Notes: generated by a model not told the origin, from the letters alone. Positions 33,457 to 45,513 are shown, counted from the first letter of the stretch. The stretch is 64,000 nt of DNA from Cerrena zonata (GCA_038087015.1 JASBNA010000040.1:124001-188000), one strand, 5' to 3'. Numbers and translations are program-made.

Positions 33457-34176
33457 ATGGCACTATTCCGCTCTACTGAAAGACTCAACCTCCGTTCATA
33501 CAAGGAATCCGATTTAGATACCATCCAGGATCTATGGAATGAATTGGAGGTCCAACAGAATACTGCGATGGATCATGTTGTCCCTCGGGGACCAAAGTTC
33601 AAGGAGACGATTAAAGGCTGGGTATGTTTGCATCCTGGCTTCTTCAGAATTATTTTCTCACACAGCTTTGTTTCCCTTCTTCTCTACTTGTACCCTTGCT
33701 TCATCAATACTATCCCATGTTTTCATCCCATCAGTTAGACAATGATCGTTTTCATGCAATCATCGAAGTGAAAGAAACCAATGAGTTTGTCGGACTCGTC
33801 ACTATTCGAGACGATAACGTCAAAAACCGAGATGGCGACCTCGCCATCAATCTAACTAAATCCCAATGGGGCAAGGGATATGGCCAGGAAGTGCTCAAGT
33901 TTGTTGTGGACTATGCCTTCCGGGGTTTACGATGCCACCGGCTCTCCCTGGGTGTGTTTGACAGTAACGAACGCGCTGTCAAGTTGTACAAGAAAATGTG
34001 AGTCTTCTACTAGGTTTTCTATTTCGTTGGGACCAAGCTCAAGCGTTGGCGTGTCGTGTAGAGGATTTGTAGAAGAAGGGAGGATCAGGAAGGCGAATTG
34101 GGTCGATGGGGAGTGGAGAGATGTTGTTTTGATGGCCATTTTGGACGAGGAATGGAAAGCCGAACTTCCTCAGTAA
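33457..34176 (+). CDS. GNAT-family N-acetyltransferase
   Basis: Transfers acetyl from acetyl-CoA to an amine, substrate unknown. Three exons: MALFRSTERLNLRSYKESD with DLDTIQDLWNE, then DRFHAIIEVKETNEFVGLVTI, then KSQWGKGYGQEVLKFVVDYAF (the Q/R-x-x-G-x-G/A acetyl-CoA loop as QWGKGYG), CHRLSLGVFDSNERAVKLYKK (the N-x-x-A-x-x-L-Y signature) and GFVEEGRIRKANWVDGEW. Stop TAA 34174-34176. Introns start GTATGT after KGW and GTGAGT after KK. The sequence pattern is like RimJ/RimL-type acetyltransferases. About 190 residues, normal for the family. Confidence 0.87.
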
Positions 34177-34524
34177 TCGATACTGCCGCTGGTGAAGCTA
34201 CGCAGATACCCAATGTACCTTTGATTTGCCCAGGAAGATTTCTGTATCAGTAAATTGTGTTCCCTACTTGAAATACTGTCAGAAGGCATCCTTGTAAGAA
34301 GAGTTGAGAGTGAATGGCGCTGTCCTAAACTTCTCCCTTGTGTCACACCTCGATTGCGTCGCAGAAGAGCTTTCTAGAATAGATTTTCAGTATAATGAAG
34401 AGTCGGGATGTGTCAGACTCCTGGTAAAGTTAGCCTTAAATCGTTTTGCTTGGTTTGTAACGGGCGAGTAGGAAGATGATCGCGGGATAGGAGAAGATCA
34501 ATTAATTGACGTCTATAGAAAAAT
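34177..34524. other. intergenic between convergent genes
   Basis: 3' ends of the acetyltransferase (+) and NDUFS4 (-). A minus ORF across 34413-34844 is a shadow of NDUFS4 exons in another frame. No gene seen. Confidence 0.4.
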
Positions 34525-35278
34525 CTACTTGGTCTTAAGGATACGGAGCTTGTTGGGTCGATACAAGTAGTTCTCCGAGTAGTTCTTTGGTGGGACGCGC
34601 TTGACTTCAGTAGGTCCACTACGAAAGGTGAATCAGTTACGGAATTTCTACGGGTTATGGCAAAACCTACATGTAGTAATCCCAGCCTATACGGTACGCA
34701 TTTCTCTTTAGTCCAATGCAATATCAAAGAACAACAGAGACACACCTTGTTTCTCGGCGAAATGAATCGCATCCTCTTTGGTTCGGAAGGACATACGAGT
34801 GCCTTGCATGTAATCAGCGCTGGTGGAGATACCAATGAAGTCAATATCAGCGAGACAGTGAAGTGAATACTTACGAGCTAGCCCATCCCATCAGAGGGTT
34901 TTCCCAACGACCACTCCCTTGCAGAATTTCCCAGTCAATTCTCCATCGGGTGGACTTTCCAGTACCACTCTGAGTGGTACTACGAGTAGGTTGGAATATC
35001 CTCACAGCGCGATGACGCAGTTCAACTACACACCAGAAGCAAAATGCATTGGTATCGAAGCTTCATCATAACATGAATAAAAGCAACACACCTGGGGCGC
35101 CGCTGATAACGTCCGCGGTAATAACCTCCCTCGTGGGTTGAGGAACAACTTCACTACTGGATTTATCGGTGGTTACTGGGGCTTTAGTCTCGGTGCTCAT
35201 CATGCGAGATGACGCAGCAAGAGATCTGGCCAAGCCCTGCCGGGGCAGGCTTTGACCGCAAGTTCGAAGTAGAGACAT
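34525..35278 (-). CDS. NADH:ubiquinone oxidoreductase subunit NDUFS4 (complex I, 21 kDa)
   Basis: Accessory subunit of mitochondrial complex I near the NADH-binding module. ATG 35278 ([20 protein letters not shown]), a basic mitochondrial presequence. Then [11 protein letters not shown], spliced to [71 protein letters not shown] and [21 protein letters not shown], ending TAG 34525-34527. The order and the W-E-N-P-L-M-G-W and P-P-K-N-Y-S-E-N motifs are diagnostic of this family. Several short introns; no frame problem seen. The longer frame upstream of 35278 starts only from TTG. Confidence 0.92.
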
Positions 35279-36740
35279 AGTATGGTGGAGAGCAGCACTT
35301 CCTCGTCGGATGGTCAAGCGTTGAGGTGGACTTTGAGCGCTTCTTCTCGATCAGTTCGCTTGCTGATCAAGTGAACCGCTCTCTGTATATCAACAGGCAC
35401 TGGCAGACTTGCCGGAGAGCAGGAACTACAACTTCATGTGTCGACATATGGCCTGACACCAGCCATTCTGCCAAATTCATCGCCGCGGGTAATGTTATCT
35501 GTATCTGCCTCGGTCGCTAACACAGTCTTACGTACTTCCACTAAGACTTTTTTCCAGTGCTCTCCAAGTTCGAATCGCTGGATATGAGCTATAGAACTCC
35601 TATGCGAATCTGTGCTTGGCCTCCCAAGTATCAACAATCGCTTTAGCAATATCTATTTATCTTGACCTACGAGATGGCAAAAGCCTAATGTCTCCGACCA
35701 ATGAGATACATAGATACATCCCTTGATTGCAAGTTCTTTCTTCTGGTATGTATTTTACAGCACTCGGACTAACTTGAATGGCGTAGCGCACGATTGGATC
35801 TCGTCTTAATATCCATGTCCTGCCGTCCGGTCGAACGTCCATCCGTCGTGACTCCGTGGGCTTCTGACGAGAGCTCCTCTAGTCAATAATCACTATGACG
35901 CTTCTCCTCTCCGATAGTTTCCTCTATTTGTATCTCAGAGACTGCTCGCAACAGCTCGTTAACGCACCTTTGGAAGGCTTGAATTGGTCTAGACTCGAAT
36001 ATGCTCACTCTGGTCATTGAGTGAAGCGCAACCGAGTTACGAGTACGGGCCATTCGCATCCCATACCCCGCGTGGCATACTCCTGGGATCTTATTGGTCA
36101 TTCATCGCTCACGCTCTCCTACTTGCCAGCGGCTTACAACACTGGAAGTGGCTTTTGACACATGAATACTGTGATATCAATCTCTCTGTCTCAATAACAC
36201 GAGACGCTACGCTCGCTTCTCTATTGTGCAGCATTTGCAGTCATCTTCGCCCACTCGATTGACTGAGATGTAGTTTTTTCCCTTCTGTGCGAATCTTTGG
36301 TGAATTCTGCAGAAGTAACTCTCTCTTAGCCGATAGGACGACTGGACGCAGCAATTCAGAGATGTTTACCTCCATCGACTCACTAATTTGGCTCTCTAAT
36401 GCATGTGGTGCTGCATGGACCTCTTACTGTCATCCGTTTCCTACCATCCGCGCTCTCTTTGGGTCATAGAACCTGTCCATCGATCTTAGGATTTTCCCTA
36501 CATTTTGTTGTCGGTTTTGCCTCCCTACCTGGCTGCAACAATGCCAACCTCAAGTTTTCCATCTGACTATCTTATTCTTGTTTGTTAAATTTACAGGTTC
36601 TGCTAGACCAAGTCATGAAGGAGTGGTTATAGAGGACTGTATTGGTTGTATGATACCTATTGACACTCCAGTCTACATTGCTTGGGAAACCATCACCCTG
36701 TTTTCTAAGGATTCAATACAGTGATATTTGTACACAAGTG
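35279..36740. other. 1.5-kb intergenic region, nothing firm
   Basis: 5' flank of NDUFS4 and 3' flank of the F-box gene. Minus ORFs at 35434-35649, 35657-35842 and 35883-36101 could be exons of a small gene (the last contains a segment AVSEIQIEETIGEEK), but I could not join them with consistent splice phases and no family is recognised. Plus ORFs are shadows. Confidence 0.3.
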
Positions 36741-37923
36741 CTAGTAGAAGTTGACCTGAGATTTCTGCAAATTGTATACTGTCAAAATTCCCTTTGAATT
36801 GAGCTGGGGTAGGTATTGGAGATTGGTTTTTGGCCCAACCTCAACTTTGTGAAGTGAATTGAACTTCTTCCCCATCAAAATACCATCAATCTCCTTCCAT
36901 TTAGTGGTATTCAGACCTTCATAAAGATCAAAAGAAATCTCTGTCAAACTATTTGTGAAGGGTAATTGTTCCAGTTGCTTTATAATCCAGTCTTGAATAT
37001 GTGGATTAGCAGATGCCACATAGGTCAATCTTTGTAGTCTTGTAAGGTGTGATAGTGAGACTAATGAGCAAAGTTGATTTAAGAATGGAGTCTGAACAAT
37101 AATGGAATTTACCCTCACCTAATTCCATGATTTCATCATTTGGGAAAACCTCCTCAAGATCTAAAGTAAGGTCCTCAAGAGTACTGCTACAATGGTTTAA
37201 CAATTTTGGAACTCCTTTACAACATGAATGTGACTCTGAAGTATTCCATAATACCAGAGTGAGCTGTTTGAGGTAGGTTACAAATGAATCTGCCTTAATC
37301 AGCCAGTCTAACAAGCCAAATATTCCTGGTATAAGCATTATCTTCAAAGATAGCAAGGAGCAGGAGGGTAGATTGCAAAAACTAGGAATTGGCTGCCTTG
37401 TAACCTTCAATTCTTGTAAATTTGATGAAAAGTCAATAGCCAATTTGGAAAGTGAATGGAATGAATTTATAAGTCTGACTAACTGTGCTACTGTACACAC
37501 ATTGATGTCACCAAGATGAAGATGGTGTACACTGGTAAGGTGGGCTGCAGCCCTGTAAAGCCATGCAGACTCTTTTTGGAGATTTATGCTCCAGATACAT
37601 AGGCACTCCAAGCTTGGTAGTTTCTGAGAAACAAAGAAGGCTGTGATTGACATCCTTGACTTCAAATCAAGGTTGATTGACTTGGTCAACCCATTAAAGA
37701 CAGGATTGTTTCTATAGCAAGACTTTAACCCTGGAACATGGTTTTTTGTGGCATCAATATAGATATGCATATACAGATACTTTCTTGCATAAGACAACCA
37801 GTAATGGCACACATGCATGCATGCAAAAAGTGTTGTCTGCATCTTGGGTGTTCCAAATCCACAATGCAGATCAGCAGCAACCCAGGAAATGATATCTTCT
37901 TGAAGCTCAAGTGGTAGTCTCAT
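36741..37923 (-). CDS. leucine-rich F-box protein (intact family reference)
   Basis: Probable SCF adaptor. ATG 37923 gives MRLPLELQEDIISWVAADLH, the F-box core, then FACMHVCHYWLSYARKYLY. Leucine-rich blocks follow: VSQKLPSLECLCIWSINL, TSVHHLHLGDINVCTVAQL, SFHSLSKLAIDFSSNLQEL, SLLSLKIMLIPGIFGLLDWL, SYLKQLTLVLW-like, CCKGVPKLLNHCSSTLEDL. One intron after MELG (GTGAGG ... CATTAG) joins VSLSHLTRLQRLTYVAS, KQLEQLPFTNSLTEISFD and KWKEIDGILMGKKFNSLHKVEVGP. This is the only complete member in the window and was used to diagnose the others. AT-rich with frequent Cys codons, unlike the housekeeping neighbours. Confidence 0.85.
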
Positions 37924-37993
37924 TGCACCAAAGGGTTCAAGCCTATGAATATTAGTGAGTGAGCTATTTATCTCAAGAACATAATGGAAGTTA

Positions 37994-38356
37994 TCACTCT
38001 AGCTTTATGGAGACTGAGCTTTCTGAAACCACTGGAATATATATAGCATTGTGCTCCATTATTGGCCTTTGAATCTTGGAGACAATGGCAAGGTTGTCCC
38101 CCTCAATGTGATGTTTCGGGTTGTCTGGCTTTTGATGTATATGGGGAAAGTGTGAGAGCCGGGTGTTTTTGAACTCTTCGGTAATGAATGCCATAACGAT
38201 GTTTGGAGAATTAGCACTCCACAAACTCCAGTATCGGACAGCGTAGATTCGGACGGTGAAAGAGATCGTAGTGGTGGTTAGAGGAGAGATGATGAAAGCG
38301 ACAGGTGTTCCTAGGAATATAAGATATGCTGTGAGCGGCGGCTGATAGAAGATCAT
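37994..38356 (-). CDS. 120-codon ORF with N-terminal hydrophobic segments
   Basis: Minus ORF MIFYQPPLTAYLIFLGTP with VAFIISPLTTTTISF, then a soluble part beginning MAFITEEFKN and ending SVSIKLE, TAG/TGA. It lies 70 bp before the F-box start. The MAFIT(D/E)E beginning recurs at 20956, also just before an F-box gene. It may be a decayed separate membrane protein gene or an upstream exon. No family is recognised. Confidence 0.3.
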   Translation of the reverse strand: MIFYQPPLTAYLIFLGTPVAFIISPLTTTTISFTVRIYAVRYWSLWSANSPNIVMAFITEEFKNTRLSHFPHIHQKPDNPKHHIEGDNLAIVSKIQRPIMEHNAIYIPVVSESSVSIKLE

Positions 38357-38660
38357 GAGACTCTATGTCCTCTATTGAACCCGATGATCACCGTGACAGT
38401 ATGGGAAAGTCGCTTCAGGTACTGTAAATGTTTGGTTTGGTACCGTTAACACAAACTCATGACTTGGAGCGACCGCTATGTAGTCCTCAGAAATGCTGGA
38501 TCTATGAGATTGATTTATGTTGCATGTTAAAGTACAGAACATCATATATAATGTAATGTCTTCCGGCACTGAAACATAACTACGTGCATGGCAATATCGG
38601 TATGTGATTACCAGCTACCTAAGAAAATAGCTCGACGGATGGACTGCGATAGTGAATATA

Positions 38661-39141
38661 TCATCGGCGGATGGAAGCTTCAGTTACCAAATCCTGTATG
38701 TCCTGGTTATTTTGACTTAGAAATCAAGGAGTGATGAACATGTACCTCTAACTTAGATCTGTCGGCACCAGCAACCTCTCCGATTTTGGTCCCACGTTGC
38801 CATGTCTGAAAGGTTGGTAACTAGAGTAGTAGAAATGTCAATATCATGTAAGGTCGTTCTCTGATGACCTACTCCTCGAATGCCAGCTGCTTGACTAACG
38901 TCTCTGGCTTCGCTAACATTGACCTTGTAAAAGCCCAACTCTGGAAATCGGGTGGCGAAAACTTCGAAGACGGGAGAAATCGCTTTACATGGTAGACACC
39001 ACGCTGCCCAGAAGTCGATGACTGCTACTTTGTCCTTGTTGGTCTAATGGGACTCTGTCATGCTTGACTTGTAAGATGCCTTGCCATGAACACACGTACC
39101 ACGTCATTGAATTCTGCGAGATTTTTGATCTCAGGTAACAT
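38661..39141 (-). CDS. thioredoxin with atypical WCLPC active site
   Basis: Thioredoxin-fold disulfide oxidoreductase, 106 residues, the normal size. ATG 39141, MLPEIKNLAEFNDV, then (after an intron GTACGT ... CATTAG) DKVAVIDFWAAWCLPCKAISP, FATRFPELGFYKVNVSEA, SQAAGIRG, and (intron GTAGGT ... CTCTAG) LPTFQTWQRGTKIGEVAGAD with the cis-Pro, then EDLVTEASIRR and TGA 38661-38663. The active site is Trp-Cys-Leu-Pro-Cys instead of the near-universal Trp-Cys-Gly-Pro-Cys. The usual Met before the cis-Pro is Leu. The buried Asp of the VIDFWA motif is kept. A cytosolic paralogue with altered redox potential is likely. Confidence 0.85.
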
Positions 39142-39481
39142 CGCACTAATGACTTAGAAGATCGAAAAGATATGGTGAGTCAAAATTAAGCATGACAAGA
39201 TAAGTTAGAGCTTGAAGTTAACTTACACACACGCAATGGTGTTCGCTGTTCAAAGGTAGGTTCCCTGTGGCGCTAATATTGAACAAAGTACTACTGATTA
39301 CGACATTCAAGAGTCAAGAACCTATATCCCCTTGACTTCCGGGGTACTAAGTTGTGTCGAATACAAATCAATGATGCTTAAATTGTCCGACCTTATTCAT
39401 ATCTCTCTTCGTATATAGTGATACATGATGATGCTAATGAATATCCATAAGTAGAGACGGCGCCGCACAAATGTGTACAAT
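39142..39481. other. intergenic
   Basis: Between thioredoxin (5' end) and the dehydrogenase (3' end), both minus. Nothing recognised. Confidence 0.35.
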
Positions 39482-40515
39482 TACTGGTCGAAGTCCAATC
39501 CTTCAGACCACGATTCAAACCTCGTCGCAGCTTGGTCTATACTTTGAGATTTCGCCTTGAGTAAACCAATTGCGTCTTTTCCGATGGGGATGTGCAGGGT
39601 AGGGTCGGGTAGCAAGGAAAATCGAAGATGCGTTGTACCGCTTTCGATGGGTCCGCACCCATTGGCTTCCCATCTGCTCGAAGGGCCGCGACTGCGGTAC
39701 GGATTGCGACTGTGGGCAAAGTAGGCTTGTTGTACGCCGGGTGTGCATGTCCAGAGCCCACTTTATAGACTCCTGGGGTATAGAAGCCTCCAAGTTCGAC
39801 GTTCGATATCTAATATTCAATCAGGAACAGACGAGACGGATGTCATATTACTCGACCTCACCTTGATGTTCCACTCTGGATCCAACTCTGAGGCGAAAGA
39901 CGCCATCAGGCCTTCCAACGCTAAGAGAAGAGGGTCAATCTATCGATAGTAAACGTAACTATAAAGTCCATACCGTATTTTGACGCAGAATAATATCCGA
40001 AACTGGGTAACGCATGAATACCTACCTGCGACGAAATATTGATGAGGTGGCCTCCACAGGGGGTATTCTCTTCCCTGAAGAAGCTGATCGCCGCGCGGCC
40101 TACATTCGCAGCACCCCAAAAGTTGGTATCAAACATCGTGCGGGCTTCCTCCTCAGGCGTAGCTTCGACCTCTCCAAGGATACCATATCCTGCGTTGCTA
40201 AAAACAACGTCAACACGACCAAAAGCAGTTTTTGCTTGACTGAATGCGTCTTTGATATCTAGCGGTTTGCTGACGTCGAGCCGAATGGCAAGGAGTTGGC
40301 TGGAAGGATAGATGATCTTCAGGTCGTCGAGCATTTCGGGCTTTCTAGCTGTGGCGACAGCGATATCACCCTTCTTGAGTATCAATTCCGTCATCTCTCG
40401 ACCGATGCCAGTGGAAGATCCTGTTACTATTGGATATCGAAATGATTAGCATTGCCAGTACTAGCGCGTTAGACATCAATATATACTCACTAAGCCATAC
40501 TCGAGGGGTTGACAT
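39482..40515 (-). CDS. short-chain dehydrogenase/reductase, 3' frame change
   Basis: NAD(P)-dependent oxidoreductase of the classical SDR family. ATG 40515, MSTPRVWL, intron, ITGSSTGIGREMTELI (TGxxxGIG cofactor motif). Then AVATARKPEMLDDLK, LDVSKPLDIKDAF, DVVFSNAGYGILGEVE (NAG), LINISSQVGI (catalytic Ser) and FGYYSASKY (YxxxK). ALEGLMASFASELDP follows, then ISNVELGGFYTPGVYK. Next comes GADPSKAVQRIFDF, where the frame changes near 39614-39622 (AAGGAAAA on plus) and continues LPDPTLHIPIGKDAIGLLKAK to TAA 39482-39484. The aligned tail is normal for this subfamily, so a one-base loss at the T/C run is the simplest reading. Substrate unknown. Confidence 0.82.
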
Positions 40516-40980
40516 TACGGGCAGCAGTAAGCGTAGAGATGATTTCGAAGTAAATAATTGAGAGGTTTAAGTGATAGTCCCTCAGTGAGAGGGGAGAAAC
40601 TGATAGAGAGTCGCAGGTAATAGAACAGGGCGCGACTGTCGTATGTACTCGTGCTATTTATCGACATAGAAAATGACCCAGTGTTATAAGGAGACATCTT
40701 GATCCCAGGTAAACCCGTCTTTGATCTCGGAGATGATATCCAAGACCGCATTCTCGTCACGAAATTCGTGAAGCCACTGTATTGAGAGGTCGATAAAGAT
40801 CCCGGCCCTCGGTCACTCGACCAGGGTACAGCCCGAAGCAGAAACTGTATGCATCTTGATGGCGGATCATGCTACCACATGAGAAAGATAAATCGAGCGG
40901 GGTGTCTTAGCTGAGTAGAAATATTTAAAAAGTCCTCTGAAAGGGTATGATAGTTCGAGTCCAAGTGTAGATCGGCCGTT
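40516..40980. other. divergent promoter region
   Basis: Separates the dehydrogenase (-) and deaminase-fold gene (+) starts. The minus ORF 40515-40760 is not supported. Nothing else is seen. Confidence 0.35.
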
Positions 40981-43313
40981 ATGATGCCATCGGATCTCCT
41001 TGAGACGCTCACGGAGAGTAGGTCCTTCCACAAATAGTCACCCACATCATGCTCGCTGTAGTCGTCAATTGAGTAACAAACCTCGAAATGCTCCTTACCT
41101 CATGTCCCCACGTGTTGAAACGTCCTGTAGAAGTCTCGTAACACCGTCGAAGCACAGTGGCGACAGGAAGCACGAGACAGAGCAGAAGTCGCACCTTCTC
41201 AAGTTCTAACTGATGTCTGACGAAGATGCTGGTGTCAATTCGGAGATGACACTCTCTTCGTCCCAAGAACGGGAGAAATGGCTTCAGAAATTTCGAACGA
41301 TCACGTCAATGCTTGCAGTACTTCGTCATCGGGATATCGTCTCTTCGACCACGGAATCGCCTAGAGGGAAAGGAAGGAATGCGAATTTCAAAGGCTCGGA
41401 TGCATTTGCCACTCTACTCTCGAGGGGTGATGAGATCGTGGCTTTAACACGACGAATTACTGTGGATGAGCTCCAAATCGTCGTTTTCGTTCAGAACGAT
41501 CAAAGTCTACTTGATCACGCCGGCTCGGCAGGATCCCGTCTAACGAGTACTGATAACTCTGAACAAGGTACTCCGGACGATACCCACTCTGAAGATCTCG
41601 CACCAGCGCAATGGTACGATGATGTTTAACCTAAATTCCTATTGAACAACTGACGTTCTGTGACTCCGAACAGGTCTGCTGATAGCTTTGTTGAGCATGC
41701 CGAAAATATCCTCGACTTGCTAGGTCTTCCTGGGGATGGTACCAGCCTGTTGGAATATGTCACCGCACAGACACATCCCAAAATGTTTCGTCGAATGACA
41801 GATGCTCGATATTCTACTCCGTTCTTTTCTGCGCTGACAAGCAATGCATTCGAACCTAGTCACGGCCTCCACGGGGGCGGCACTCTTTTCTGGCACGAGG
41901 ACGACGAGTTCTTGCAGAACGTCCTAAATGATGCCTATGTTATGGATACAATTGTTAACGAGTCTGGGATTCAGGTATCTCAACTTCGAGCTGCGGCATC
42001 AGGGTTCAGGCAACCATTGTATACTCTCCAAACCTATGTAGAGTTCCACAGCCTGCTTCGGGTAGCCCTAACGGAATTCAGGAGCGCTCTACATGTACTT
42101 CAAAACATTCGCACAGATGATTTGGGCTTTGTCGCAGCTGTTAGACGTTGTGCTCTCTATGGTGACACATTACGGGCGATCGCACAATCGAGTTCATTCG
42201 CTTGGCACGTAGAAGCTAACATCGACGCCTACAGACGTATTCACAATGAGGTTCTGCAATTTGTAGAAGACTCGGGTGCCACTTGCTCGTACGATATAGA
42301 TGATCAGGACATAGAACTTGTTCTTTCGACTTCTCCTGGCTGGCCATATCACAACTCGGACAGGGACATCTTCGTCTCATGGCTTCAGCACCAAACGATT
42401 TACTTTAGAGCATGCCGATTCGCGGATCACGTCTTCTCGATGGCTATTCCCCGCTTTCTCCCCCAAGAGAAGAAAATCCTCAAGATACTCACGCTAAAGT
42501 ACGCTCCGAAGACGATGTCGCCCTGGAAAGACGTTGTCAGGGAGCTTCAGCTTGCATTTGTAGGAGAGGGGTGTAGTTCTGAGACGATGATAGAGTTGTT
42601 GGAAGGCACATTGATTCCGAGGGAAGAATGGGATCCAGTGCAAGCTGCCTTCCAGCCAGATCAACCGTTGAGTAGGTGTGAGTTCACAGGCGCGCTCCAC
42701 TGTCAAGCTGCCATCTCGTCGTTAGTGTATTCGGGCCAATGTATGAACCCACCTTGCGAGGAATTTTTCCGTCCGGCTGACTTGGGCGAGTTTACAGTAA
42801 GTCAAGAACCACGTTGTTATATTGAGTTGCATTGACTTGTTCCTCCAGTATCTTGCAAATAGCATCGGTCTATCCCAACGTTGCTGTCCAATCTGTGCCG
42901 AACTCCTCAATCACCTCCCTCTCGACGGTGGCTTGTCCATCAAACCCGCTCCCGCATTCTACTCGCCGAACAATCCTAATATCCAGATCGCCCGAGGATC
43001 TCATACCCGAATCACTCCCTGTGCACTACCACCATGGCTTCCTGATTTTGTCGTCGAGGACATGGTTTACGAGTATCAGATGGAACTTACGAGGGCATTG
43101 GAGATGCTGTGGCGAACAAAGATTCTGAAGCAGGATCCTGGGATGTTCAGAGGAGGCATGAACGCGGGCGATGTTATTATGTTTCCGGAAGATGTGGAAG
43201 GAATGGAGTCAGAAGAAGAGGATGGAGACGCAGAGATTATGGCTAAGGCAGATATTATGATGGCGGCGGTGGATCAGATCTTGGAAGGGCCTAGCGAACC
43301 TGATGGAGGATGA
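40981..43313 (+). CDS. OTT_1508-like deaminase-fold protein, two compensating frame changes
   Basis: Large fungal protein with a C-terminal deaminase-like zinc site; role unknown. ATG 40981 (MMPSDLLETLTES), intron, RQLSNKPRNAPYLMSPRVETSCRSL. The frame then shifts near 41138-41146 to give VEAQWRQEARDRAEVAP, and returns near 41216-41220 at DEDAGVNSEM. Without these shifts the frame meets a stop just before ATG 41213, which would be a shorter start. After an intron (QW/SADSF) comes a long helical region. The C-terminus has the zinc site GALHCQAAISSL and RCCPICAELLNHL (His, then CxxC). The usual HxE glutamate is Gln (codon 42704-42706). The end is an acidic tail and TGA 43311-43313. Confidence 0.72.
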
Positions 43314-43418
43314 TCATAGGGAGCTCAATTAACTGCACCCAATCAAATGTACATTGATATATCTATACAAACGACAAACAACATCTAACTTACAAGCGAA
43401 GAGACACTCTAATTAGGA

Positions 43419-44822
43419 TTACTCTTTGTGTATCTCTAATCCTGGCGGCGCGCCCATTGCTGATGAGTATGAATAAGTGTCGGTGCTAATACTGCATTTC
43501 ATATTAGTAAAGCACGTACCGTCCTTGATTATCCCATAAAGTAAGAACTGTCCGGAGACCAATCCTGCGGTCATCACCATCCTGGGACCGAGACCGGCGA
43601 ACAAACCTCTAATCCCCGCTTGCTTAGCGAGGATAGTAAGTCGGTGAGCCATGGATCCCTCGGGTCCGTGACCTTTGTTGATTTGAGAAAGGAGGGTATC
43701 CGCAGGCTAGTTCAGTAATTCGTGCTTAGTACGAGTCGTAAGTTCTGTTTACAAAAGAGTGACGCACATGGCTGAGAATAGCTGCAGCGAAACCAGCTAT
43801 GATTCCACTGCCTAAGCTGATTGTAAATTTCGAAGTCGGGCTGAGCGTTCTCCGAGTTTCCTCCGACATGGAACGGAAGGCTAGTTCATGGCAGAACTCA
43901 TTTACGGTGAACTGCCCAATGGCATATGGGATCTGTCTGCGGCCCAACAAGTCTGATTAGTAATGTGCCTCTCGAACAGACAAAGCTATTGGCTACTAGG
44001 AACTCACTTGCAGAGGATAGGCAAGAAACCTGAGTAGAGTCCACGCACACCTTCTTCGCGCGTTAGCCGCGTGAAGCCGGTCACTAGACCAGAGGCATAA
44101 CCTCGTTCAGAAACTAGACGGATACGGGTAGCCTCTAGAGGTGTTAGTAGGATATCAGCGAAGAATCTACATGGGCCAATGTGTCAATATCGAAGAGATG
44201 CGAATCACTGGTGAAAAACAAACTCTGCTACACTAGCGGCTCCGAGGTATATAGCGGTACGGTATTTGACAGCCGACTCCTGATCGCCAGCGACCTGGAC
44301 AAACGCCTTCTTCCAATACTCATATCCGGCGAATTTGGCACCACCCTATTATCGTGGCGAGAGTTAGTGCGTAATCTGAGGAGGGAAATTGAGAAGGACG
44401 GTGCGTACCTGTACAAGATATCCTACGGCGGTGGGTCCGAATCCTGTTAGGAGTGCTCTAGGTCCCTCGTTGGCGACAATATATCGACCCCCCGATAGAA
44501 GAGAATGTCGTGCTAGTGCGGGGTCGACTTGAATGCGCGTTTTCACAACATCTATCGGTGTCATGCCTCCATGGGTGATTCTGTATTACCTCTGTAAAGA
44601 AATGTAGAGCCAGATATGCTGAAATGACAAACGTGCAACATAATGCCCCTGTAGATACTGTGAAACCTTCCATGTAATACGAAGATCTAAATTCATACCT
44701 GCGGTGAAAAAGGATCCATAGTCCTTGAGCGAAAATTGAGGAACAAGAAAGGGACTCGAAGACGGTGCACTCCCGCTCATAATGGCCTGTACAATGATGG
44801 TTGCGTTCAAATCGGGATTCAT
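43419..44822 (-). CDS. mitochondrial phosphate carrier (SLC25A3/MIR1-PIC2 type)
   Basis: Imports inorganic phosphate into the matrix for ATP synthesis. ATG 44822 ([19 protein letters not shown]), [12 protein letters not shown], then [24 protein letters not shown] repeat 1 motif (PIDVVKTR), repeat 2 ([17 protein letters not shown]), repeat 3 ([16 protein letters not shown]). [31 protein letters not shown] and [21 protein letters not shown] match this subfamily. Ends [11 protein letters not shown] and TAA 43419-43421. Introns of normal size; no frame problem noticed. The three P-x-D/E-x-x-R/K-like signatures are all recognisable, with the third as HPADTLLSQ. Confidence 0.9.
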
Positions 44823-45513
44823 TTATATAGCAAGCGTTTGCGCTCGCGTCGGTCTCGCATGGGTATCGTTCCTAATGACGTCAGACTCCAATGTATGGTA
44901 TCTGACGTGAGGGTGTGTACGCTTCGGCAGAAAAAGGAGGTTGTGTCCATCTCTATTAGTATAGAGCTTGAGACTAACACACGGCGCCGAAGTGGAGATC
45001 ACTTGAGATCGACAACATATGTAACTCTATCCCAGGATTTCCACTTGAGCAGCCTTACTCTTGGGCAAACATAGTTTCAAACAAATAGTCCTGAATGCTA
45101 AATAGAATGATACTCATCTTTCATTAGTGCCTCTATTATCGGAGATGATGATCGTACATCCTACATGACTGCAGCTCTGACTGAGGGTAGGAGATACGGC
45201 TGATGTGTTTGGTGGTAACTTGGTACTTAGGAGTGATATTCAAGTTCCCATTCGAATTTCGAAAGTAATATGATCACATCATCAAAGTAAAATACCAGAC
45301 CGGGAGTCGAACTTACAGCCGAGGGTACTTAATCGCTGCCACAACATCGTCTCCTCTGCAAGTCTCTCTATGATCTTTCATCCTGTACATCGCATCTGGA
45401 GCTATTTATATGATTCTTTCGTCCTAAACATCTCACAAGATCATAGGGAAGCCTATACAATGACATTCTGTAGCAAAAAAAAACTTTTATTGGTCAAGAA
45501 CGTTGTAAAATAA
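44823..45513. other. intergenic upstream of tRNA-Met
   Basis: 5' flank of the phosphate carrier and tRNA. A sequence at about 45297-45320 resembles a tRNA T-arm on the minus strand but no acceptor half is found. A short A-run precedes the tRNA. Confidence 0.35.

Noticed and set aside
35434..36101. Three minus ORFs as one small gene
   Set aside because: No splice pair joins them in frame and no motif is recognised.
45290..45325. tRNA-like T-arm (GTTCGACTCC on minus)
   Set aside because: No matching acceptor or D-arm was found; at best a relic or chance.
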